Notes under the pieces: generated by a model
What the model saw: the letters and a program-made list of their open reading frames with translations, nothing else
Told to the model about the DNA's origin: nothing
Database searches by the model: none
NCBI GenBank assembly: GCA_958437495.1
Contig: CAUBOH010000018.1
Location: 1-39,761 of the forward strand
Length of the DNA: 39,761 bases
Source: an uncultured Collinsella sp.
GTDB lineage: Bacteria; Actinomycetota; Coriobacteriia; Coriobacteriales; Coriobacteriaceae
Direction of reading: 5' to 3'
Shown here: positions 6,733 to 20,437 of the stretch, piece by piece
How positions within the stretch are numbered: position 1 is the stretch's first letter
How the letters are laid out: the number at the start of each line of letters is the position of its first letter
Program-made: the position numbers and the translations under genes

Positions 6733-8832
6733 TTAGGCGTTCTTGCTCATGACCTCGTCCACGATGGACTTGGGCGCGGGCTCATAAGAGTCGAACTGCA
6801 TCGTGTAGGATGCACGGCCCTGGGTCTGGGAGCGGAGGTCGGTAGCGTAACCGAACATCTCGCCCAGCGGCACCTTGGCACGGATGAGCTTGCTGTTCTT
6901 GCGATCCTCCATGCCCTCGATCTTGCCGCGGCGACCGGAGAGGTTGCCCATAACGTCGCCCATGTACTGCTCGGGGGTCTCGACCTCGACAGCCATGATC
7001 GGCTCGAGCAGCTGCGGATCGGACTTCCTGAGGGCGTCCTTGATAGCCATGGAACCGGCGATCTTGAAGGCGGCCTCGGAGGAGTCGACCTCGTGGTAAG
7101 AACCGTCGAACAGGGTGACCTTGACGTCGAGGACCGGGAAGCCGGCGATAACACCGGTGTTCAGGGCCTCCTGGATGCCCTTGTCGATGGACGGGATGTA
7201 CTCCTTAGGCACGACGCCGCCGACGATAGCGTTGACGAACTCGTAGCCGAAGCCCTCCTCCATCTTCTCGAGCTTGATGACGGCGTGGCCGTACTGACCG
7301 CGACCACCGGACTGACGGACGAACTTGCCCTCAGCCTTCTCGACGTCGTGACCAGCGGTCTCGCGGTAGGCAACCTGGGGCTTACCAACGTTAGCGTCAA
7401 CCTTGAACTCGCGGAGCAGACGGTCGACGATGATCTCGAGGTGCAGCTCGCCCATGCCGGCGATGATGGTCTGGCCGGTCTCGTGGTTGGTGGACACCTT
7501 GAAGGTCGGGTCCTCCTCGGCGAGCTTGGTCAGAGCCAGAGACATCTTGTCCTGCTCGGCCTTGGTCTTGGGCTCGATGGCAACGTCGATAACGGGGTTA
7601 GCGAACTCGATCTTCTCGAGGACGATCTCCTTGCCCTCGGCGCACAGGGTGTCACCGGTAGTGGAGTTCTTGAAGCCGACGCAAGCGACGATGTCGCCGG
7701 CGGCAGCGTCGTCACGGTCGATACGCTCGGCGGCGTTCATCTCGAGGATGCGGCCGAGGCGCTCGCGCTGACCGTTGGAAGCGTTGATCACGTAGGAGCC
7801 GGACTCGGCACGGCCGGAGTAAACGCGGACGTAGGTGAGCTTACCGACGAACGGGTCGGTCATGATCTTGAAGACCAGGCCGGAGAAGGGCTCGTCGAAG
7901 GAAGGATGACGCTCGATCTCCTCGCCGGTGTCCGGATCGGTACCGGTGACGGCCTCGACGTCGAGCGGGCTGGGCAGGTAGTCGACGACAGCGTCGAGCA
8001 GCTCCTGAACGCCCTTGTTCTTGTAGGCGGAGCCCACGAAGACGAGGTTGAGCTCGTTGGCCAGAACGCCCTTGCGCAGAGCAGCCTTGAGCTCCTCGAC
8101 GGTGAAGTCCTCCTCCATGAGGATCTTCTCCATGAGCTCGTCGTCAAAGCTGGCAGCAGCATCGAGGAGCTCCTCACGCTTGGTGGCAGCGATGTCGGCA
8201 AACTCAGCCGGGATCTCGTCCATCGGCTCGGGGTAGGTCATACCCTTCTCGTCGGCCTTGAAGTCCCAAGCAGTCATGGTGACCAGGTCGATGACGCCCC
8301 AGAAGTTGTCCTCGGCGCCCATCGGGATCTGAGCGGCCACGGCGTTAGCGTCGAGACGATCCTTCATGGTCTCGATAGCGTTGAAGAAGTCAGCGCCCAC
8401 GCGGTCATACTTGTTGATGAAGGCGATGCGGGGGACGTTGAAGGTAGAAGCCTGACGCCAAACGGTCTCAGACTGGGGCTGGACGCCGGCAACGGCGTCG
8501 AAGACGGCGACAGCGCCATCGAGGACGCGCAGGCAGCGCTCGACCTCGGCGGTGAAGTCAACGTGGCCCGGGGTGTCGATGATCTGGATGCGGTAGTCGG
8601 TACCGTCCTTCTTCCAGAAGCACGTGGTGGCAGCGGAGGTAATGGTAACACCGCGCTCCTGCTCCTGAACCATCCAGTCCATGGTGGCAGCGCCCTCATG
8701 GACCTCACCGATCTTGTGAGTCTTACCGGTGTAGTAAAGAATACGCTCGGTCGTGGTGGTCTTACCGGCATCGATGTGGGCCATGATGCCGATGTTACGG
8801 GTATCGGAAAGCTTGTACTTAGGCTTAGCCAT
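6733..8832 (-). CDS. fusA: Elongation factor G
   Basis: Ribosomal translocase GTPase of 699 aa, the normal length. The G motifs are AHIDAGKTTTTERIL (G1), the RGVTITSAA switch I, DTPGHVDF (G3) and NKYDRVGAD (G4). Domain IV, which enters the decoding centre, includes SGGRGQYGHA. The sequence ends in PKSIVDEVMSKNA. The ATG is preceded by AAGGAA, and the start lies 19 bp after the rpsG stop in the same operon. Confidence 0.98.
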   Translation of the reverse strand: MAKPKYKLSDTRNIGIMAHIDAGKTTTTERILYYTGKTHKIGEVHEGAATMDWMVQEQERGVTITSAATTCFWKKDGTDYRIQIIDTPGHVDFTAEVERCLRVLDGAVAVFDAVAGVQPQSETVWRQASTFNVPRIAFINKYDRVGADFFNAIETMKDRLDANAVAAQIPMGAEDNFWGVIDLVTMTAWDFKADEKGMTYPEPMDEIPAEFADIAATKREELLDAAASFDDELMEKILMEEDFTVEELKAALRKGVLANELNLVFVGSAYKNKGVQELLDAVVDYLPSPLDVEAVTGTDPDTGEEIERHPSFDEPFSGLVFKIMTDPFVGKLTYVRVYSGRAESGSYVINASNGQRERLGRILEMNAAERIDRDDAAAGDIVACVGFKNSTTGDTLCAEGKEIVLEKIEFANPVIDVAIEPKTKAEQDKMSLALTKLAEEDPTFKVSTNHETGQTIIAGMGELHLEIIVDRLLREFKVDANVGKPQVAYRETAGHDVEKAEGKFVRQSGGRGQYGHAVIKLEKMEEGFGYEFVNAIVGGVVPKEYIPSIDKGIQEALNTGVIAGFPVLDVKVTLFDGSYHEVDSSEAAFKIAGSMAIKDALRKSDPQLLEPIMAVEVETPEQYMGDVMGNLSGRRGKIEGMEDRKNSKLIRAKVPLGEMFGYATDLRSQTQGRASYTMQFDSYEPAPKSIVDEVMSKNA

Positions 8833-8851
8833 GTTAGTTCCTTACCTTAAC

Positions 8852-9325
8852 TTACCAACGATAGTGAGAGAACGCGCGGTTGGCCTCGGCCATCTTGAAG
8901 ACGTCCTCACGCTTCTTGACGGAAGCGCCCAGGCCGTTGGAAGCGTCGAGGATCTCGTTGGCAAGACGCTCGGCCATGGTCTTCTCCTTGCGAGCGCGGG
9001 AGAAGTTGACGATCCAGCGGATGCCCAGAGCGGTGGAACGACGGGAGTTGACCTCCATCGGGACCTGATAGGTAGCGCCACCGACACGCTTGGGCTTAAC
9101 CTCGAGCGTGGGCTTGACGTTGTCCATAGCCTTCTTGAAGGTAGCGAGAGCGTCGCCACCCTCGGACTTCTCGGCAACGATCTCGAAAGCGGTGTAAACG
9201 ATGCGCTCAGCGGTGGCCTTCTTGCCGTCAAGAAGGACCTTGTTGATGAGCTGAGTCACCAGGCGGTTGTTGTAAACGGCGTCAGGCTGAACCTCACGAC
9301 GATTAGCTGCTGCACGACGCGGCAT
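8852..9325 (-). CDS. rpsG: Small ribosomal subunit protein S7
   Basis: A primary 16S rRNA-binding protein of the 30S head, 157 aa, starting MPRRAAANRREVQPDAVYNN. Conserved segments include LINKVLLDGKK, GGATYQVPMEV, ALGIRWIV and the C-terminal ANRAFSHYRW. The ATG is preceded by AAGGAGA. It lies between rpsL and fusA, as in most str operons. Confidence 0.98.
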   Translation of the reverse strand: MPRRAAANRREVQPDAVYNNRLVTQLINKVLLDGKKATAERIVYTAFEIVAEKSEGGDALATFKKAMDNVKPTLEVKPKRVGGATYQVPMEVNSRRSTALGIRWIVNFSRARKEKTMAERLANEILDASNGLGASVKKREDVFKMAEANRAFSHYRW

Positions 9326-9398
9326 GTGAAATCTCCTTAAGTGTCTACCGTGCGGCGCTTAGGCGGCACACGGCGAAAGTATCAAAACGTTATCTGGC

Positions 9399-9776
9399 TT
9401 ATTTGGCCTTGGGGCGCTTAGCACCGTACTTGGAACGGGCCTGCATACGGTTCTGGACCGGAGCAGCGTCGTAGGCGCCACGGATGACGTGATAACGGAC
9501 ACCAGGGAGGTCACGGACACGACCGCCGCGGACGAGCACGATGGAGTGCTCCTGCAGGTTGTGGCCCTCACCCGGGATGTAAGCAGTAACTTCGATGCCG
9601 TTGACGAGGCGAACACGGGCAACCTTACGAAGAGCCGAGTTCGGCTTCTTGGGGCTCGTGGTGAAGACGCGGGTGCACACGCCGCGCTTCTGGGAGTTGT
9701 GCTGCAGAGCAGCGTTCTTGGACTTCTTGGGCACGGAACGACGGCCCTGGCGAACCAGCTGGTTAATAGTAGGCAA
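9399..9776 (-). CDS. rpsL: Small ribosomal subunit protein S12 (Arg at position 88)
   Basis: Decoding-centre protein of 125 aa, first gene of the str operon. It starts PTINQLVRQGRR and carries TTSPKKPNSALRKVARVRL and IPGEGHNLQEHS. Lys43 is normal. The PGVRY loop, usually GGRVKDLPG, reads GGRVRDLPG, so residue 88 is Arg (codon CGT, 9513-9515 on the minus strand). That substitution is a classical streptomycin-resistance change in other bacteria. The start codon is TTG (9774-9776) with AAGGAG about 6 nt upstream. The N-terminus begins exactly where S12 proteins begin, so this start is well supported. Confidence 0.97.
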   Translation of the reverse strand: MPTINQLVRQGRRSVPKKSKNAALQHNSQKRGVCTRVFTTSPKKPNSALRKVARVRLVNGIEVTAYIPGEGHNLQEHSIVLVRGGRVRDLPGVRYHVIRGAYDAAPVQNRMQARSKYGAKRPKAK

Positions 9777-9869
9777 AGCGTACTCCTTCTCGAATGATTC
9801 CAGCTTTCTGTAAAGTGCAACGGCTTGAATCGAGGGGTCAGCATCCCCCTACGAAACACGCAGTTCGAT

Positions 9870-9898
9870 AGGATACGTGCCGTTAGCTGTGTCGTCAA
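9870..9898 (-). promoter_or_regulatory. Promoter of the rpsL-rpsG-fusA-rpsJ operon
   Basis: On the minus strand TTGACG (9893-9898) and TATCCT (9870-9875) are separated by exactly 17 nt. This predicts a leader of roughly 85-90 nt before the rpsL TTG start. It is the best sigma-70-like match in the 9777-10320 gap. Confidence 0.78.
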
Positions 9899-9982
9899 CA
9901 GACCACGCCGCCGGGCGTATCCCAAAATTGGCACATTTCCGCAAAGCCTACACAAAAGGGATCCCCTTCTGTGCGCGGGGGC

Positions 9983-10121
9983 GGATTCCCGGGCCGGGCG
10001 GCCTGCGGTTTAAGTTCGCTGCTCTACAGTCCTGGCTCGCACGGAGAGCACATTAAGTGCTCTCCGGCTCGTGCGGAACTCACGACAAACTTAACCCCCG
10101 CGCCGCCCGGGCCAGGGATCC
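9983..10121. repeat. Long two-arm hairpin element H1 upstream of the rpsL promoter
   Basis: Outer arms at 9983-10002 and 10102-10121 pair over about 20 bp (17/20, GC-rich, GGAT..GGGCGGC / GCCGCCC..GGATCC). A second stem, TTAAGTT / AACTTAA, lies near 10010-10016 and 10088-10094. A perfect inner hairpin, GGAGAGCAC-attaa-GTGCTCTCC, spans 10043-10065. The internal loops contain CTACAGTCCTGG and GTGCGGAACT, which resemble the loops of H2 at 22896-23007. No coding frame is evident. It could be a structured RNA or a palindromic repeat element; its function is unknown. Confidence 0.7.
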
Positions 10122-10147
10122 GACGTGCTCGTCAGGGCAACGTTACC

Positions 10148-10182
10148 TGCCAAAAAGGGACAGGTTTATTTTGGTCGGTTTT
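10148..10182. repeat. 35-bp inverted repeat, left copy, flanking the sigma/anti-sigma pair
   Basis: Its core, CCAAAAAGGGACAGGTTTAT, recurs in inverted orientation at 11957-11991 with 34 of 35 positions matching; the single mismatch is C versus A at 10176. The two copies bracket the anti-sigma and ECF sigma genes and their terminator. The GGGACAGGTTTATTTT type of sequence resembles repeats I associate with IS200-like/REP transposases, but no transposase is present here. Confidence 0.85.
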
Positions 10183-10282
10183 ATCTAGGAAAACGCCGCT
10201 CTTTACGGTGACCCGCATCCATTTGCCACGTTCTTCCGAGAATCAGACGAATAACGTCCAATCCACTCGTCCATATAACGCT

Positions 10283-10314
10283 AAAAAGGCCGCTTCCCCT
10301 CTTGGGAAGCGGCC
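10283..10314 (-). terminator. Rho-independent terminator after the anti-sigma gene
   Basis: An 11-bp perfect stem, GGCCGCTTCCC / GGGAAGCGGCC (10288-10298 and 10304-10314), has a 5-nt loop. It is followed on the minus strand by CTTTTTAG. It begins 7 bp after the anti-sigma stop codon. Confidence 0.9.
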
Positions 10315-10320
10315 CAGACC

Positions 10321-11397
10321 TTACGAATAGACGATGGTAAAGGGTACTTCTGTTTCGGTCTCTCCTGTTGATGTGTATCTCGTGCCCTCGAGGGTTACCG
10401 AGACCACTTGGTCGACATCAATCAACTTCGTTGGCACCCAAATGTTCTCTCCGCTATTGCGTGCCATCGAAACATAGAAATTGTACGCCCCTGCGCCGTC
10501 ATCTTCGATAATCTGCTCCGATCCATCCTTGTAGCTGACGGTCAGTTTATGATCAACTGCTTCATAGCCCAGATCATCGATGTGCGTCTGGATGGAAAAC
10601 GGGCTGATCTCGAGAGGCGAGTCATCGGAGCGGAGCCCCTTTGTATCGACGTACGCTCCGACGCTAAACTCGGGCGTCGATGCCTCGAACAGCTTCGCGT
10701 CCTCGCCTTCGCCCTCAGTCCAGCAGATATTCCAGGTGACCGCATGTCCCAAATCTCGCTCGCAATCCCACGAGGCAAAGTACATCGTGCCATTAATGAC
10801 CGTGTCGCTTGATGTGTCCTTATCAATGGTGCAGCGTGTGTCAGCCCATTCCTCCCCGAAGTTCATGCTGGGCGTGCCGATGCCTTGTTCTTCTTCACCA
10901 TAGAGAACAAGTTCGCTAGTCTCTGCTGCCGGCTTGTAGTAGTTAACACCATTTGGATTGGACAACGTAAACGTCACGGCACCGCAACCGTTTTTATCGA
11001 TAGCCATATCATGAATGTCGAGTGTATAGCCGTTGCCCTCGACGGACAGATTGACCTTCTGTACTGAACCATCCAAGCTTTGGGGCGCGATACCATCACC
11101 AAACTCTCTGGTGTAGGTATATTTAGTCCCCGACGAGCCACCTTGAGTCCAGGTAATGGACTCTCCGTTGCCATGGTTTCCCCAGGCAGAGGCAAAATAA
11201 CTGGAATTGACGACGGCGTAGGCGACCCCTCCGGTCGCCAGCACTCCGGCAAGACATCCGATTACGGCAACATACAGAGGCTTCGCATGGCCTTTTCGAT
11301 GAAGCGGCTCACCCGCAGCGGTATTAAGGACGCGATCTGCAAGATCGTTATCGGCTTGGATGGACTCGAAGGCCCGCTTGATTTGATTGGATTTCAC
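10321..11397 (-). CDS. Membrane-anchored anti-sigma factor-like protein
   Basis: 358 aa, encoded directly after and overlapping an ECF sigma gene by 50 bp, so it is most likely that factor's antagonist. Residues 1-40 are cytosolic and helical (MKSNQIKRAFESIQADNDLA), a plausible sigma-binding segment without a zinc HxxxCxxC motif. One transmembrane helix lies at about 41-63. The rest is an external beta-rich domain of about 290 aa that is Asp/Glu-, Ser/Thr- and aromatic-rich. This layout resembles DUF4179-type proteins paired with ECF factors in Firmicutes and Actinobacteria. The start is GTG (11395-11397) with GAGGAGG about 7 nt upstream, inside the sigma gene. The signal it senses is unknown. 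Confidence 0.75.
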   Translation of the reverse strand: MKSNQIKRAFESIQADNDLADRVLNTAAGEPLHRKGHAKPLYVAVIGCLAGVLATGGVAYAVVNSSYFASAWGNHGNGESITWTQGGSSGTKYTYTREFGDGIAPQSLDGSVQKVNLSVEGNGYTLDIHDMAIDKNGCGAVTFTLSNPNGVNYYKPAAETSELVLYGEEEQGIGTPSMNFGEEWADTRCTIDKDTSSDTVINGTMYFASWDCERDLGHAVTWNICWTEGEGEDAKLFEASTPEFSVGAYVDTKGLRSDDSPLEISPFSIQTHIDDLGYEAVDHKLTVSYKDGSEQIIEDDGAGAYNFYVSMARNSGENIWVPTKLIDVDQVVSVTLEGTRYTSTGETETEVPFTIVYS

Positions 11398-11866
11398 GGT
11401 CGCCCTCCTCTAGGATGAACTTGAGTTTCGATCTGCCGCGAGCTAAACGCGTTCGAACTGTCGCGGCTGGTACGTGCAGCAACTCGGCAATCTCTGAAGT
11501 CGAGAAGCCCAGATAGTAATAGAGCACGATGGGGATACGGAATCGTTCCGGAAGCCGCATGACATCTGACAGGACGGCCTTGGTCTCATCCTGCGCTGTC
11601 GAAAGCGACTCAGCCAGGTTCTCAATATCCTCCACACGCCTCCATGGCTTTCGAAAGAGAGATTTGCATTCATTGATCGTGACCCGGATAAGCCATCGAC
11701 GAAGATGTTCCCAGCTCTCAAATTGCACATCGCTTTTGAGCAGCTTAAGAAAGACGTCTTGTGCAACATCGTCGGCATCGGCGCGATCGCGCAGGTACGT
11801 CAATGCGATCCGAAACACGACATCCCTGTGATCTTCAACCGCCTGTCTAAAAGCTTGTTCTTCCAT
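11348..11866 (-). CDS. ECF-type RNA polymerase sigma factor
   Basis: 172 aa from the ATG at 11866, preceded by GGGAGG; a GTG two codons upstream is less likely. Sigma region 2 spans about 14-44 (DVVFRIALTYLRDR, DDVAQDVFLKLL). Region 4 spans about 103-150 (LPERFRIPIVLYYYLGFS, SEIAELLHVPAATVRTRLAR) and forms the -35-recognising helix-turn-helix. There is no region 1 or 3, as is typical of ECF (group 4) factors. It overlaps the downstream anti-sigma gene, which implies coupling. A TGAAAC-17-CGTA promoter upstream fits autoregulation. Its regulon cannot be told from this window. Confidence 0.9.
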   Translation of the reverse strand: MEEQAFRQAVEDHRDVVFRIALTYLRDRADADDVAQDVFLKLLKSDVQFESWEHLRRWLIRVTINECKSLFRKPWRRVEDIENLAESLSTAQDETKAVLSDVMRLPERFRIPIVLYYYLGFSTSEIAELLHVPAATVRTRLARGRSKLKFILEEGDREIQSNQAGLRVHPSR

Positions 11867-11916
11867 AATCACCTCCCGGTGACGCTAATGGTTCTCGATG
11901 AGGCCCTCACCATAGA

Positions 11917-11943
11917 TACGCTTTTGCCGAACGGATTGTTTCA
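11917..11943 (-). promoter_or_regulatory. Candidate ECF-type autoregulatory promoter
   Basis: On the minus strand TGAAAC (11938-11943) is followed after 17 nt by CGTA (11917-11920). This resembles the sigW/sigM-type consensus TGAAAC-16/17-CGT(A). It lies about 50 nt before the sigma start codon and 14 bp from the right inverted repeat. The assignment of the sigma factor to this site is inference. Confidence 0.6.
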
Positions 11944-11956
11944 AATTCAAGTAGGA

Positions 11957-11991
11957 AAAACCTACCAAAATAAACCTGTCCCTTTTTGGCA
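11957..11991. repeat. 35-bp inverted repeat, right copy
   Basis: Reverse complement of 10148-10182 with one mismatch; the core on this strand is ATAAACCTGTCCCTTTTTGG. It lies between the sigma gene promoter and the structured element at 12033-12170 downstream of rpoC. Confidence 0.85.
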
Positions 11992-12032
11992 AGGGATCAA
12001 CGGAACGCAACGGGTTGAGCATACGCAAGCGA

Positions 12033-12170
12033 GCGGCCCCCAGAGCATACAAGGTGGCATGAAAAAGGCAGGGCATTGACCTTTTGGTCATGCCCTGCCT
12101 TTTGAATGACAGATTGTAGCTCTGGGGGCCGCGCAGCGACGGAGGTCGCCGCCGTTCGTTAGAACGGCGG
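12033..12170 (-). ncRNA. Structured 3'-UTR element E1 after rpoC (copy 1 of 2)
   Basis: On the minus strand it starts 6 bp after the rpoC stop. Hairpin 1 is CCGCCGTTC / GAACGGCGG (12149-12157 and 12162-12170). After a small hairpin and the sequence CGCTGC comes a 14-bp outer stem (12033-12046 / 12119-12132). Inside it is a 14-bp stem (12063-12076 / 12090-12103) capped by GACC-aaaa-GGTC. Copy 2 lies at 35121-35260. The stems differ between copies at paired positions while the loop sequences CAATCTG and GCCACCTTG are kept. That is covariation suggestive of RNA structure. It lacks a U tract, so it is not a standard terminator. Confidence 0.6.
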
Positions 12171-12176
12171 AACTAA

Positions 12177-16652
<4,476 letters not shown>

Positions 16653-16658
16653 AGTCAA

Positions 16659-20150
<3,492 letters not shown>

Positions 20151-20223
20151 CAGGTTTTTCCTCCTTCACGGAAATGCTCGGTGGGTTGGCGAGGCATGGC
20201 TTCGCCAGTTATCGCAACCTAAT

Positions 20224-20251
20224 AGTTTATCAGGTACCGACCGTTGGGCAA
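20224..20251 (-). promoter_or_regulatory. Promoter upstream of rpoB
   Basis: On the minus strand TTGCCC (20246-20251) and TAAACT (20224-20229) are 16 nt apart. A TG one base before the -10 makes an extended -10. It lies about 75 nt before the rpoB start and is separated from galU by a terminator, so rpoBC can be transcribed independently of rplJL. Confidence 0.7.
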
Positions 20252-20329
20252 GAAAAGCCTTGACGCGATTGAGTTTTTGGAGTAGCAAAGTTTTTCGACA
20301 GAAAAGGTGCAGGTAAATAGGTGTGCATC

Positions 20330-20371
20330 GAACACCTGTTCATATATTTTCTGTGAACAGAGCGCCGGCAA
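20330..20371 (-). promoter_or_regulatory. Second candidate promoter before rpoB overlapped by a LexA (Cheo) box
   Basis: TTGCCG (20366-20371) and AATATA (20343-20348) on the minus strand are 17 nt apart. Immediately downstream is GAACACCTGTTC on the plus strand (20330-20341), a perfect GAAC-N4-GTTC LexA/DinR-type palindrome placed over the expected start point. Such placement would allow SOS repression. The transcript would read toward rpoB; no other gene lies between. Confidence 0.55.
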
Positions 20372-20384
20372 TCGCAGCTCTTAT

Positions 20385-20417
20385 AAAAAACGGGTGCAGA
20401 CCGAAGTCCGCACCCGT
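20385..20417 (-). terminator. Rho-independent terminator after galU
   Basis: The stem ACGGGTGC / GCACCCGT (20390-20397 and 20410-20417) is followed on the minus strand by TTTTTTATAA. It lies 20 bp after the galU stop and separates galU from the rpoBC promoters. Confidence 0.88.
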
Positions 20418-20437
20418 AAATGTTGATGCCCGAAGGC

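Larger units (their letters stand above)
10148..11991. mobile_element. Possible mobile or inserted sigma/anti-sigma cassette bounded by inverted repeats
   Basis: The 1.8-kb interval between the two 35-bp inverted repeats contains exactly one sigma/anti-sigma gene pair, its probable autoregulated promoter and its terminator. It interrupts the rpoC-rpsL junction, which is adjacent in most bacteria. The coding sequence looks less GC-biased than rpoBC. No transposase and no clear target-site duplication were found, so movement is inference only. The repeats could equally be independent dispersed elements on either side. Confidence 0.35.

Noticed and set aside
6463..8850. A 795-codon open frame antisense to fusA
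   Set aside because: Same cause as above: codon-register shadow of a strongly biased gene, with no ribosome site or domain.
9956..9968. Near-palindrome AAGGGATCCCCTT as a terminator
   Set aside because: Very short, no T tract in either direction, and upstream of a promoter rather than after a gene.
11867..12176. Small protein gene between the ECF sigma gene and rpoC
   Set aside because: Only short frames without ribosome sites; the region is explained by the promoter, the inverted repeat and element E1.
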